DNA from: Candidatus Fimadaptatus faecigallinarum
GTDB lineage: Bacteria; Bacillota; Clostridia; Christensenellales; Aristaeellaceae
Direction of reading: 5' to 3'
Assembly: GCA_018714445.1 (NCBI GenBank)
Contig: DVNK01000059.1
Location: 1 to 40,047, forward strand
DNA length: 40,047 bases
A model generated the notes under the pieces. The model was not told where the DNA came from. It saw only the letters and a program-made list of their open reading frames with translations, and searched no databases. Numbering within the stretch: the first letter of the stretch is position 1; each line of letters opens with the position of its first letter. Positions 30,557-39,759 of the stretch are shown in pieces. The translations under genes were made by a program, and so were the position numbers.

Positions 30557-31687
30557 TTGGCAGACGAGCACAGGCGTCGCCGGAACCGATTTAAACATCA
30601 AAAGCTCAAAGCCAAGCAACTGTCAACGCGCATGAAGGCGCGAGTCCGGCGCAGGCGTGCGCGGCGCGTTGCGATATACGAAACGCCGGTGTCAATGCGT
30701 TCGCGGTTTGCGTGGGTGACGATAGTGCTTATGGTGCTGGTCATAGTTGCGGCGTGCATACGGGTGCACCCGATGCATTATCGCGTCGAGTATGCTATGA
30801 CCGAGACCGGCGAAAATCCATACATGGGCACGCTGGATGCCGAGGATGGCTACCTGGTGAGCGCGGAGTTGACCTGGGCGGAGCTGGAGGTCGCGCCGGA
30901 TACGTATGAATGGCCGGACGATCTGTATGCGCTGGAGGATGGCAAGCGCTATGTGTTTGTGCTGGATGCGGATGCGCACCCCGCGCATGTGGACGCTGAG
31001 GCGGCGTCGCAGGACGATCCGGCGGGCTATATTGACGAACAATTGCGCCGTTTTGTGCAGGCGCTGATGGAGTACATGGACCAGCGCGGCGACTGCGCAT
31101 ACCTTCAGACGGATGCACAGCTGGAAGGCATGGATGCGCGCTGGGGCGATGTATATCTGTTGTGCCTTGATACGGCTGACGGGTTGTATCGAGCGCCCGA
31201 CGGCGTGGAGAGCAGTTGGCTGGATACGCCGGTTGCCGGGTCAGGCAAGCACATATTCGGCAATCATTTGACATACGTGCTGGACGGCGGCGACGGCGAG
31301 GCGCTGGCAGGGCGCGTGGGCTATGCGCTGGGCGTGCGGTATGCCGAGTGGCACAGTTTCACGCGGCGCGGCAACCGGCTGTTTGTGAACCTTGAGCTGG
31401 ACAATGCGGGCGTGACGCGACTTTATCAGCCGCTTGAGTTGATGCTGATGCTCAGGCGCGGCGACAGCGTGTGCGCCTGTGAGGCGCAGGCGGTGGATCT
31501 GACCGAACTCGGCGGGGAGCCGGTTGACCTGGGCGGCTACATCGACATACCATATGATATGGAGCCTGGCATGTATCAGCTGTGCGTGGCGGTCTGCGAG
31601 TCCGGGACACTGGAGCCGGTTATGAACCTGACTATGCCCGGCGGCGAGGACGGATACTACGCGCTGGGATATGTGCAGGTCAGGTAG
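30557..31687 (+). CDS. Membrane-anchored extracytoplasmic protein, DUF4832-like C-terminus
   Basis: The product has 376 residues from TTG 30557, which follows AAAGGGGTG; the frame opens at ATG 30521. A very basic N-terminus (many Arg/Lys over the first 50 residues) precedes one membrane helix ('FAWVTIVLMVLVIVAACI') and an outside domain of about 300 residues. The last 110 residues ('VGYALGVRYAEWHSFTRRGNRLFVNLELDNAGVTRLYQP') resemble the beta-sandwich of DUF4832-type proteins, where 'N-x-G-x-x-x-L-Y' is common. The role is unknown; a glycan-associated envelope function is possible. The next gene starts 22 bp later. Confidence 0.65.
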   Translation: MADEHRRRRNRFKHQKLKAKQLSTRMKARVRRRRARRVAIYETPVSMRSRFAWVTIVLMVLVIVAACIRVHPMHYRVEYAMTETGENPYMGTLDAEDGYLVSAELTWAELEVAPDTYEWPDDLYALEDGKRYVFVLDADAHPAHVDAEAASQDDPAGYIDEQLRRFVQALMEYMDQRGDCAYLQTDAQLEGMDARWGDVYLLCLDTADGLYRAPDGVESSWLDTPVAGSGKHIFGNHLTYVLDGGDGEALAGRVGYALGVRYAEWHSFTRRGNRLFVNLELDNAGVTRLYQPLELMLMLRRGDSVCACEAQAVDLTELGGEPVDLGGYIDIPYDMEPGMYQLCVAVCESGTLEPVMNLTMPGGEDGYYALGYVQVR

Positions 31688-31709
31688 CGCGGGGGACGGT
31701 GACTTATAT

Positions 31710-32111
31710 TTGAGACGGGATGGCATGCTGGGCGCGCTGCGGCTGATGAAGCCGGGCGACTGGGTCGTGATAGGCGCGGCGCTGACGCTGTCTGTGGTGG
31801 TGGCGGCGCTGGTATGGACGGGAGATGAGCGCGAGGCGGGAGTGGCGCGGATATATGTGGATTCGCGGCTGGTTGCAGAGCTGCCGCTGGATGTGGACTG
31901 CGAGTACGTCGTGCGCGAGGGCGATAATGAAAATACGATAGAGATAAGCGGCGGCCGAGCGCGTATGAGTTCAGCCAACTGTGCCGATGAATATTGCGTA
32001 AAGCAGGGTTACATCTCATACGACGGCGAGACGGTAATATGCCTGCCGCATAGAGTGGTCATTGAGCTGGAGGCGGCACAGGAAAGCGGGCTGGATGCGA
32101 TTGCGAGTTAA
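31710..32111 (+). CDS. NusG domain II-containing membrane-anchored protein
   Basis: A 133-residue protein with one N-terminal membrane helix ('WVVIGAALTLSVVVAALVW') and a C-terminal NusG-domain-II-like fold. The fold carries the typical 'SSANCADEYCVKQGYISYDGETVICLPHRVVIELE' pattern; the two Cys plus CLP motif is characteristic. In Bacillota these are encoded next to Gx-transporter/heptaprenyl-diphosphate-synthase-subunit-I genes, as here. Start is TTG 31710 or ATG 31725; neither has an ideal ribosome binding site. It overlaps the next gene by 17 nt. Confidence 0.85.
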   Translation: MRRDGMLGALRLMKPGDWVVIGAALTLSVVVAALVWTGDEREAGVARIYVDSRLVAELPLDVDCEYVVREGDNENTIEISGGRARMSSANCADEYCVKQGYISYDGETVICLPHRVVIELEAAQESGLDAIAS

Positions 32112-32607
32112 GGATATAGCGCTGCGCGGCGTACTGGTGGCGCTGGCGGTGATAGTCGGTTATTTGGAGCAGTTCATACCGCTGCCGGTTGCGGCGCCGG
32201 GGGTCAAACTGGGGCTGGCCAATGTGGTCACGGTGACGGCGTTGTATCTCATGGGTTGGCGCGCGGCGCTGAACGTCAGCGTAGCGCGGGTGTTGCTGTC
32301 GGGGTTTGCGTTCAGCGGCGTGAGTGCGATGCTGTACGCGCTGGCGGGGGCGCTGGCGGCGCTGGCGGGCATGGCGCTTATGGTGCGGTGTCGGGCGTTT
32401 TCTATAATCGGGGTATCGGTGATGGGCGCGCTGCTGCACAATGCGGCGCAGTATGTGGTCGCTGCGGCCATTGTAAGGACGGCTGGACTGCTGAGCTATC
32501 TGCCGGTGCTGCTGATAGCGGGCACGCTGACGGGCATTGTCGTGGGTGTGGTGGCGCACGTGCTGGTCGAGCGGCTTGAAGGCATTGTAATGCGCAAAGC
32601 GCCTTGA
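32095..32607 (+). CDS. Gx transporter family protein (heptaprenyl diphosphate synthase subunit I-like)
   Basis: A 170-residue membrane protein with about five hydrophobic segments. 'LVALAVIVGYLEQFIPLP...PGVKLGLANVVTVTALYLMGWRAAL' is the signature of this family, annotated as Gx transporter or HepS-component-I-like. An ECF-type S-component fold is likely; the transported substrate is unknown. ATG 32095 overlaps the NusG-II gene and follows GGAAAGCGGG. The partner prenyl-transferase gene is not in the window. After it come 218 bp without visible features. Confidence 0.85.
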   Translation: MRLRVKDIALRGVLVALAVIVGYLEQFIPLPVAAPGVKLGLANVVTVTALYLMGWRAALNVSVARVLLSGFAFSGVSAMLYALAGALAALAGMALMVRCRAFSIIGVSVMGALLHNAAQYVVAAAIVRTAGLLSYLPVLLIAGTLTGIVVGVVAHVLVERLEGIVMRKAP

Positions 32608-32825
32608 ACTGCCTGGGCGGCGCAATTTGATTGAAGCGGGCTGAGCCGGGCCAATCGGTAAGACTTGCCGTGTGGCGCCAGTGCCGCGTGCGAGGCGGCT
32701 TATGTGGTTTACATGCGCTGCTTGACGGCGCGACATGGTGTGTGCGATTTGTGGTCGATTCTTATGGCGATACGGCGCGGGACTTCCCGCAAGGTATGCA
32801 CCTGGATAAATAAATTTGGAAGGAA

Positions 32826-34019
32826 ATGCAAACGCAAATGCGGATTCTTCATACATCGGACTGGCATCTGGGCGCGGCGCTGGGCGGGTATTCGCGCCTG
32901 GAAGAACAGAAGGCTGTGCTGGGCGAGATAGTTAAACTTGCGCGCGACCGTAATGTGGATGTGGTGCTGGTTGCCGGCGACGTGTACGATTCGTTCACGC
33001 CGCCGGCGGCGGCCGAGCAGTTGTTTTTGGATACTATGGATGCGCTGTCGCGCGCGGGCATAATCTGCGTGGTCGTGGCCGGCAATCACGACAGCCCTGA
33101 CAGGCTGTGCGCACCGCGGGCGTTTGCGGGCACGCACGGCGTATACATACTGGGCCTGCCCGGCGACACTCCTTCAGGCGAGGGGCTTTGCGAGGCTGCG
33201 CCCAACTTTTTGCGCGTGCGTCCGCATGGCGCGGACTGCGACTGCGCCATAGCCGCGCTGGCATATCCGAGCATGGGCAGGCTGGGCTGCGAGGAAAGCG
33301 AGTACTCGACGCGCGTGGGCGAGCTGTTCCGCGAAGCGGCCGCGCACTTTGACAGCAGCTATGTAAACGTTGCAGTGTCGCACCTGTTTGCGCGCGGCGG
33401 GCAATCCGGCGGCGTCGAGCGTCCGATAGAGGGCGTCGGCGGCGCGCTGTGCGTGAACGCGCAGGATATTTGCCCCGAGGCGCAGTATGTGGCGCTGGGG
33501 CATCTGCACAGATCGCAGCGGGTAGCGGGTGCGCGATACTCGGGCAGCATACTCCAGCAGGACTTTGGCGAGAGCGGTCAGCTCAAGCAGGTGATAATCG
33601 TCGATCTGGAACCGGGCGGCGAGCCCAACATCACCGAGGTTCCGCTGATCTGCGGGCGATATCTGGCGCGGTGGCGCGTGGGTAGCCTGGATGAAGCGCG
33701 GGCGCTGATTCAGAGTGGTCATGACGCCAAGGGCTGGATAGAACTTACGATAGAGTCGCCTGAGCCGCCGTCCGAGCGCGAGCTGACCGAGCTTGCGCGC
33801 ATGCGCGAGCGGATAGTGCAGACGCGCTGGCAGGGTACGTTGCACGAGCAGCGGCGCGAGACTGTGGACTGGGTGAGCCGGCCGCGGCAGGAGCTGTTTG
33901 AGGCATTCTATCAGCGCAGCCGCGGTCATGCGCCGTCGCGCGAAGTCACGGCGCTGTTCCTGGAACTGATGAGCGAGCAGGAGGTGGAGCCCGATGAGAC
34001 CGCTGAAACTGACGTTTGA
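32826..34019 (+). CDS. sbcD: Exonuclease SbcCD, subunit D (Mre11-like nuclease)
   Basis: A 397-residue calcineurin-like phosphoesterase. The metal-binding motifs are D12-x-H14 in 'HTSDWHLG', GDVYD (51-55), GNHD (86-89), H186 in 'VSHLF' and GHLH (225-228). With SbcC it cleaves hairpins and DNA ends, processes cruciforms and trims protein-blocked ends. It starts at ATG 32826 (GGA-AGG upstream) or at the family-typical MRIL start, ATG 32838. sbcC overlaps its end by 26 nt, giving the usual sbcDC order. Confidence 0.97.
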   Translation: MQTQMRILHTSDWHLGAALGGYSRLEEQKAVLGEIVKLARDRNVDVVLVAGDVYDSFTPPAAAEQLFLDTMDALSRAGIICVVVAGNHDSPDRLCAPRAFAGTHGVYILGLPGDTPSGEGLCEAAPNFLRVRPHGADCDCAIAALAYPSMGRLGCEESEYSTRVGELFREAAAHFDSSYVNVAVSHLFARGGQSGGVERPIEGVGGALCVNAQDICPEAQYVALGHLHRSQRVAGARYSGSILQQDFGESGQLKQVIIVDLEPGGEPNITEVPLICGRYLARWRVGSLDEARALIQSGHDAKGWIELTIESPEPPSERELTELARMRERIVQTRWQGTLHEQRRETVDWVSRPRQELFEAFYQRSRGHAPSREVTALFLELMSEQEVEPDETAETDV

Positions 34020-37000
34020 GGGCTTAAACAGCTTTGAATCGCGTCAGCAGATAGATATGAGCCGACTGACGGGCGCGCATCTGTTTGGGATATTTGGCCC
34101 CACGGGTGCGGGCAAATCCACCATACTGGATGCCATGACGCTGGCGCTGTACGGCGAGGTGGTGCGTGCGCCGCATAAGACCGGGGGCATACTCAATACG
34201 CGTTGCGACAGGCTGTTTGTCGAGTTTGAGTTTGCGCTGGGAGCGGACGATGCGCGGGTATACCGGGTCACGCGGTCGTATATGCGCAGTGAATCGGGCG
34301 ATGCGCTCAAGGCGCGCAAGTGTGCGCTGATGCGGATAGAGTCGGGGCATGAGATAGTGCTCAGCGCCGAAAAGCCCAGCGACATAACTCAGCGCGTGCA
34401 GCAGTTGCTGGGCCTGACGATGAGCGATTTCGTGCATTCGGTCGTATTGCCGCAGGGTCAGTTTGCCGAGTTCCTGAACATGAAGGGGAGCGAACGCCGC
34501 AGCATGCTGGAGCGGCTGTTCCACCTGGAGGAGTTTGGCCGCACTTTGACCGAGCGCGCCAAGGAGCGCGAGACCAACCTGACGATGCGCGTCAGCGAAG
34601 TGGATGCGGCATTGCGCGAGGTGGGCGACGTCACGGCCGACGAGCTGAAGGCCGAGAAGGTAAAGCGCGAGCTGGACAGCGACGAGCTGGGGCGCGTGGA
34701 ACGCGAGTCGGAGTCAGCGTCGCGCGAGGCGGACGGACTGCGCGCGCTGTACGACCTGACGCAGGAGCGCAAACAGTGGCAGGTGCGCAAGCTGGCGCAC
34801 GATGCCGAGCGCAGCCGGATATCGCTGCTCACGTCTGAACTGGATGCAGCGCGCCGGGCCGAGGGCATATTGCCGATAGCGCGTGAATTGCAGGTGTTGG
34901 AGAACAATCGCCGCGAGCTGTCGCGCAGTGTGCGCGACAGCGAGTTGGCGCTGCACCAGGCGGTGACGCTGAGCGAAGGGCTGATAAAGACATCGGCCGA
35001 GAAAAAGGCTCAATTGGCCGAAGAGCGGCAGCGACTGCAGACGCAGGTGGGCGCGCTGGATGCGTTGGCGCCGCGACAGGCGCAGATGAGCCAACTCAGC
35101 GCATCCGAGCGGCAGATGTTGGACGAGCTGGGCACGCTGGAACGCAGCAGCGCCGACAACGATGCGGCTCTGCACGACAAGGAGGCGGCGATAGAAAAGG
35201 GTCGCGCGTACGTTGCTGAACTGGAACGCGTGATAGCGGCCAGTGCGGGCGCGGATCTTGAGCAGCTCAGCCGCGGTGCGGACATGGAACGCGCACTGGA
35301 GGAACAGCAGGTGCGCTATGGCGAGGCGCTGGCCAAGTTGAACGCCACCGAGGCGGAGCTGGAGCGCGCGCGCGTCGCGCAGGATGCGGCCAAACAGGCC
35401 GAGCGCGAGGCCTTGAAGGCGCTGAATGAAGCGCGTCAGGCCAGTAAGCGCGCCGAGGACGAGTACCTTGAAGGTGCGACGCGCAATGCCGCGGCACGGT
35501 TGGCACGAGAGTTGGGCGAGGGACAGCCCTGTCCGGTGTGCGGTTCGATTCATCATCCGGCGCCTGCGCGTGAAGCGGAGCCGCCGCATGATGGACGTGC
35601 AGAAGCGGCGGCGCGACGCGATGCGGCGCAGTCGGCGTATGCCGAGGCGCTCAAGGAGCTGGCGCGAATGGGCCAGGCAACGGAAACGCTCGAACAGGCG
35701 CAGGCCGAACAGTCGGCGCAGGCTGAGCAACTGCGCGCCGGTCTGAGCGCAGCTACGGCCGAGTGGGAACAGTTGTGTTCCAAGCTGGGGGTAAGGGCGA
35801 TGCGCGAGGCGTATGCGGCGGCGTTGGATGGGCAGTCGCGCAGCGCCGATGCCAATCGCCGGCTGGCGCAGGCGCGGGCACGGCTGGACACATATGGGCG
35901 GCAGGTGCAGGACTACCGCATGGAGCAGCTCAAGCTGCATAACCGCGTGGACGCGCTCAAGGAGAAGCTGGCGGACAATCACAAGCTGTCCAGCGGTTGG
36001 GCGGGCGAGCTGAGCCGGCTCAAGCTGCCGGCGGATACCGACATAGTGGCGCTGCTGGAGTCGACGCGCGAGCGCCTGGCGCGCATAGAGCGCGAGTTCG
36101 ACAAGATAGACAGCGCGTTGAGCAGCTGCCAGACCCGGCGCGAGGAGGCGGGACGGCGTGCGGCCTCGTTGAAGGCGCGGCTTGAGCAGCTCACCAGCCA
36201 GGTCACGGCGCAGCGCGATCAGCTTAACTCGCGGTTGACCGAGAACAGGTTCGACAGCGTAGAGGCGGCAGAGCGGGCTCAGCGTGCGCCTGAGCGCATG
36301 GACGAGCTGACGCGCGTGCTCAAGGCAGATGCCGACGAGCAGTTGTTGATCGAATCCAATCTCAAGCGTTTGGCGCAGACTGCGCAGGATCGCGAGGTCA
36401 GCGAGGCCGAGATGAGCGCGGCGAACGAGCGCGCAGGTCAGCTCAAGGCACGGGTCAAGGACTTGACGGGATCGCTGGGCGCGCTGGAGCGACGCATAAC
36501 TGAGATGTCGGCGCGGCTGAAGCGCCGGAACGAGCTGGAACAGAACCGAAAGAAGCTGGGCGCGGAGCTTGGCTGTGTGCAGGAGCTGCGTCAGGTGTTG
36601 CGGGGCAATGCGCTGGTCGATTATGTGGCCAATCAGTATCTGGAGGACATAACGCGCATGGCGAGCGAGCGGCTGATGTTTTTGACGGGTAATCGCTATG
36701 CGCTGGAGCTGGGTGAGGACGGGTTTATAGTGCGCGACATGGAGCGCGGCGGGGCGGAGCGCGCCACGTCCACGCTGTCCGGGGGTGAGACTTTCCTGGT
36801 GTCGCTGGCGTTGGCGTTGGCCTTGTCGCTGCACATAAATCTGCGTGGGCAGCCGTTGGGCTTTTTCTTCCTGGACGAGGGCTTTGGCACTTTGGACGAG
36901 CGGCTGTTGGGTACGGTCATGGATGCGCTGACAATGCTTGCGCGCGACAATTTTTCAATCGGGGTAATAAGCCATGTAAGTGCGCTAAAGGAGCGGATAC

Positions 37001-37062
37001 CGGCGCAGTTGATAGTCAGTGGGGGGCCGCATGGTTCCAATGCGCATATAGAGTTCGGTTGA
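33994..37062 (+). CDS. sbcC: Exonuclease SbcCD, subunit C (Rad50-like ATPase)
   Basis: A 1022-residue SMC-like ATPase. Walker A GPTGAGKST is at 35-43. Two long coiled coils surround the zinc hook CPVC at 513-516. The ABC signature LSGGE is at 928-932 and Walker B 'FFFLDEGFGTLDE' has D961/E962. ATP binding closes the head dimer and gates SbcD nuclease. Length is normal for Bacillota SbcC. Codons are rich in GCG/GAG/CTG as expected of long coiled coils. It is translationally coupled to sbcD. Long reading frames on the opposite strand are shadows of its biased composition. Confidence 0.97.
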   Translation: MRPLKLTFEGLNSFESRQQIDMSRLTGAHLFGIFGPTGAGKSTILDAMTLALYGEVVRAPHKTGGILNTRCDRLFVEFEFALGADDARVYRVTRSYMRSESGDALKARKCALMRIESGHEIVLSAEKPSDITQRVQQLLGLTMSDFVHSVVLPQGQFAEFLNMKGSERRSMLERLFHLEEFGRTLTERAKERETNLTMRVSEVDAALREVGDVTADELKAEKVKRELDSDELGRVERESESASREADGLRALYDLTQERKQWQVRKLAHDAERSRISLLTSELDAARRAEGILPIARELQVLENNRRELSRSVRDSELALHQAVTLSEGLIKTSAEKKAQLAEERQRLQTQVGALDALAPRQAQMSQLSASERQMLDELGTLERSSADNDAALHDKEAAIEKGRAYVAELERVIAASAGADLEQLSRGADMERALEEQQVRYGEALAKLNATEAELERARVAQDAAKQAEREALKALNEARQASKRAEDEYLEGATRNAAARLARELGEGQPCPVCGSIHHPAPAREAEPPHDGRAEAAARRDAAQSAYAEALKELARMGQATETLEQAQAEQSAQAEQLRAGLSAATAEWEQLCSKLGVRAMREAYAAALDGQSRSADANRRLAQARARLDTYGRQVQDYRMEQLKLHNRVDALKEKLADNHKLSSGWAGELSRLKLPADTDIVALLESTRERLARIEREFDKIDSALSSCQTRREEAGRRAASLKARLEQLTSQVTAQRDQLNSRLTENRFDSVEAAERAQRAPERMDELTRVLKADADEQLLIESNLKRLAQTAQDREVSEAEMSAANERAGQLKARVKDLTGSLGALERRITEMSARLKRRNELEQNRKKLGAELGCVQELRQVLRGNALVDYVANQYLEDITRMASERLMFLTGNRYALELGEDGFIVRDMERGGAERATSTLSGGETFLVSLALALALSLHINLRGQPLGFFFLDEGFGTLDERLLGTVMDALTMLARDNFSIGVISHVSALKERIPAQLIVSGGPHGSNAHIEFG

Positions 37063-37128
37063 TGCGCTGCAGCGATCTGCGGGAAGCGTGCGGATGCTTT
37101 CTGCCAAAGTCGATATGGAGATGGGCCG

Positions 37129-37833
37129 ATGGATGAAGAAAGGCTGACCGGTGGGAGAGTTACCGCCGATGTAGTGCGCCGCGGCGGCGAAGTGCACCGC
37201 ACGCGCAGCGCCAATGCGGTATTTGTGCGACGCGTGCTGCAGCTGCTTGAGCGCGAAGGCGCGGAGTTTGCGCCGCGTTACCTGGGCGAGGACGAGCTTG
37301 GACGCGAGGTGTTCACGTTTATGCCGGGGTTGGTGCCCGACAACATTGGCTGCTTCAGCGATGAGCAGTGCGTCGCGGCCATGAGGTTGATTCGGCGGCT
37401 GCATGCGCTTACCGCGTGTATGGATGGGTGTGCGCCGGGTCAGGTCGTATGCCATAACGATCTGTCGCCGTGCAACTTCACATTTGTGGACGGCATGCCG
37501 GTCAGTATAATCGACTGGGATGCGGCAGCGATAGGCGCGCCCGAGTGCGACGTGGGTTATGCGCTGTGGATGTGGCTGGACATTGGCTCGCCCGAACAGG
37601 ATGCATCCGAAGTCGCGCGCAGATTCCAGCTCATGCTGGCGGCCTATGGCGCGTTCGGACCGGACTGGCGTACGGCGTATGCGGCAATGCTCGGCCAGAT
37701 GCGGCGCGTAGGCGCGAGCGTGTTGCCGACGGAAGCGCAGACGCGCGCCACGTCCAATTGGGCGCAAGCATGCCTTGACTGGAGCGAGGCACGCCTGAAG
37801 AGCGCGCTTGAGGCCCGGTATGCGCCGGATTGA
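37129..37833 (+). CDS. Aminoglycoside-phosphotransferase/choline-kinase-like protein
   Basis: A 234-residue protein-kinase-fold enzyme. The Brenner motif is 'VCHNDLSPCNFTF' (H-x-D-x-x-x-x-N, near residue 107) and the metal-binding DWD lies in 'SIIDWDAAAIG'. The N-lobe is short: 'TADVVRRGGEVHRTRS' replaces the usual nucleotide-binding strand pair and a clear catalytic lysine is not obvious. Members phosphorylate small molecules such as choline, homoserine, fructosamines or antibiotics; the substrate is unknown here. GGAG precedes ATG 37129. It is the last resident-looking gene before the mobile-element region. Confidence 0.8.
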   Translation: MDEERLTGGRVTADVVRRGGEVHRTRSANAVFVRRVLQLLEREGAEFAPRYLGEDELGREVFTFMPGLVPDNIGCFSDEQCVAAMRLIRRLHALTACMDGCAPGQVVCHNDLSPCNFTFVDGMPVSIIDWDAAAIGAPECDVGYALWMWLDIGSPEQDASEVARRFQLMLAAYGAFGPDWRTAYAAMLGQMRRVGASVLPTEAQTRATSNWAQACLDWSEARLKSALEARYAPD

Positions 37834-38270
37834 CAAAACGAGTGGCTGTGTTCCGTATGATCTATGCGTACGCTCCGGCAAATGCTGGCATATGCTAACA
37901 TTTGCGCGGCCTTTGATCTCGTGCGCTTAAATCGCGCGGCAGGCTGTCGTAAACCCAAAGGTGTGCGAAAGAAGGCCGAACTACTTCACACGGGGATCGC
38001 CTTCGGCGTGAAGGTCGGGGACAGGGCTATATTGTCTATGAAAGATCAATTTTCAGAGCGGAAATTATTGTGTTACATTTCTGCACTTGGCGAGATTTAT
38101 GACTTCAGCCGAAATTTGTAGGCGCGGCTGTGGCGGGGGAGCTTGCTTCCACGTCCACAGCTTGTCAGGACTTTTTTGACAAGCGGTACAATCCTGAAGC
38201 TTCCGATTGTCCGGCTCGCGCGCCGACATGAAATGCGGATACGTAGGCTAATGTAAGTAAACTGATATGC
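37834..38270. other. Intergenic DNA upstream of the IS256 element
   Basis: No gene is clearly supported. An 85-codon frame at 37864-38121 has no convincing ribosome binding site or known motif. An 8-bp hairpin GCTTGTCA/TGACAAGC with a T-rich loop lies at 38160-38184. The base composition from about 38030 is lower in GC than the resident genes, perhaps marking acquired DNA. No continuation of the transposase remnant found on the other side of the IS was recognised here. Confidence 0.45.
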
Positions 38271-38291
38271 GAGACAATCCCAAGCTTTGTG

Positions 38292-38338
38292 TAAACCTCC
38301 TAGGTGGTGTAGAATAGAAGCATCGAACAGGAGGTTTA
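38292..38338 (+). promoter_or_regulatory. Inverted repeat that can mask the transposase ribosome binding site
   Basis: TAAACCTCCT (38292-38301, inside the left terminal repeat) is the exact complement of AGGAGGTTTA (38329-38338), which contains the transposase ribosome binding site. A promoter-like TTGTGT (38287-38292) with TAGAAT (38310-38315), 17 bp apart, lies between. Its transcript would start near 38322 and lack the left arm, whereas read-through RNA from outside would fold and hide the site. Confidence 0.65.
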
Positions 38339-38342
38339 GCAT

Positions 38343-39581
38343 ATGTCCAGAAAGAATCGCACTCCGGAAGAAAATGCCCGTCGAGAGAAGATCCGTGAGC
38401 TGTTGCAGTTGGCAAACATCGGCAGCATGGATGACATACAGAGTCTGTTCAAGGAGACCATTGCCGAATTCATGGAGAATGGTCTGGAGGCAGAGCTGGA
38501 CGACGAATTGGGCTACGGCAAATACGACTACCGTAGCAAAAGCACAGACAACAGCCGCAACGGCCACAGCAGCAAAACGCTGCGCACCAGCTTTGGAGAT
38601 GTGGAAGTATCAATCCCTCGAGATCGCAAAGGAGAATTCGATCCCCAGATACTGAAAAAGAACCAGACCAGCATCAGCCAGGACATTGAAGAGAAAATAC
38701 TGTCCATGTACGCCAAGGGGATGACCACCGGTGACATCGAGGCCCATATCCAGGACATCTACGGCATTTCCGTCTCGGACAGTACGGTCAGCCGCATTAC
38801 AGACAAAATCCTGCCCATCGCCAAGGAGTGGCAGCAGCGACCCCTGGAATCCATCTACGCTGTGGTATTCCTGGACGCCATCCACTACCATGTCCGCAGC
38901 GAAGGACAAATCGTGAAGAAAGCCGTGTACATCGCTATCGGCATCGACCTGGATGGTCGAAAAGACGTCCTGGGGATGTGGGTAGGTGAAAATGAGAGCG
39001 CCAAGTTCTGGGCAACTGTACTCAATGGCCTGAAAAACCGGGGCGTAGAGGATATTTTCATCGCCTGCACCGACAATTTGACTGGGTTTGACGCGGCGAT
39101 TCACGCCACTTTCCCTCAGACCGAGATCCAGAACTGTATAATCCACCAGTTGCGCAATTCCAGCAAGTATGTGTCCTACAAGGACCTGAAAGCCCTCATG
39201 GCCGACCTGAAGGCGGTCTATGCCGCCGTGGATGAGCAGGCTGCCCTGGCTGCCCTGGATACCTTTGGGGAGCGCTGGGACAAGAAATACCCGAAAATCT
39301 CCCAGTCCTGGCGGGACAATTGGGCCAATCTCAGCACCTATTTTAAGTATCCCCAGGAGGTGCGCAGGCTGATCTACACCACCAACGCCATTGAGGGTTT
39401 CAACCGGCAGCTGCGCAAGGTGACCAAGGCCAAGTCTGTCTTTCCCACGGATGACAGCCTGCTGAAAATGCTGTACTTGGCCATGATGGACATTACGAAA
39501 AAGTGGAGCGGACGGAGGCATGATTGGAGCCTGATCCATGCCCAGATGGCCATCTACTTTGCCGAGCGCATGCCCGAGTAG
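38343..39581 (+). CDS. IS256-family transposase
   Basis: A 412-residue transposase of the IS256/MULE type. The N-terminal part has 'MENGLEAELDDELGYGKYD' and a helix-turn-helix-like 'MYAKGMTTGDIEAHIQDIYGISVSDSTVSRI'. The DDE residues are D178 ('VFLDAIHYH'), D244 ('CTDNLTGF') and E351 ('NAIEGFNRQLRKV'). Length and motif spacing are those of intact members, so it is probably active. AGGAGG at 38329-38334 serves ATG 38343. Codon use and GC content mark it as foreign. Confidence 0.95.
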   Translation: MSRKNRTPEENARREKIRELLQLANIGSMDDIQSLFKETIAEFMENGLEAELDDELGYGKYDYRSKSTDNSRNGHSSKTLRTSFGDVEVSIPRDRKGEFDPQILKKNQTSISQDIEEKILSMYAKGMTTGDIEAHIQDIYGISVSDSTVSRITDKILPIAKEWQQRPLESIYAVVFLDAIHYHVRSEGQIVKKAVYIAIGIDLDGRKDVLGMWVGENESAKFWATVLNGLKNRGVEDIFIACTDNLTGFDAAIHATFPQTEIQNCIIHQLRNSSKYVSYKDLKALMADLKAVYAAVDEQAALAALDTFGERWDKKYPKISQSWRDNWANLSTYFKYPQEVRRLIYTTNAIEGFNRQLRKVTKAKSVFPTDDSLLKMLYLAMMDITKKWSGRRHDWSLIHAQMAIYFAERMPE

Positions 39582-39759
39582 CACACCCAGGGTGGCGGAA
39601 GTTTAGGGTGAAATAAACGGCTTCGCCGCTCTTGACATCCAGCCCCTCAGGCGTTATTCTGTTGATAAGGCGGCCGCCGGACAAGCCTGCTGCCGCCGCG
39701 AATAAACTTTGCTCTATTCGCACCCTAAAAGGGGTTTACACAGAATTTGAGATTGACCC

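Larger units (their letters stand above)
38271..39759 (+). mobile_element. IS256-family insertion sequence
   Basis: A complete element of about 1.48 kb. Imperfect terminal inverted repeats lie at about 38275-38300 (CAATCCCAAGCTTTGTGTAA...) and 39731-39755 (reverse complement CAATCTCAAATTCTGTGTAA...). They share CAATC-CAA and TGTGTAAACC and may extend a few bases outward. One intact transposase gene fills it. No 8-bp target duplication is visible at either boundary estimate, which suggests recombination or deletion next to the element. Codon use (ATC for Ile) differs from the host genes. Confidence 0.88.

Noticed and set aside
34714..36834. 706-codon minus-strand ORF opposite sbcC
   Set aside because: Composition shadow of the coiled-coil gene; no start context or homology signs.
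37864..38121. 85-codon ORF before the IS256 element
   Set aside because: No convincing ribosome binding site and no recognised domain; could be a remnant but cannot be supported.
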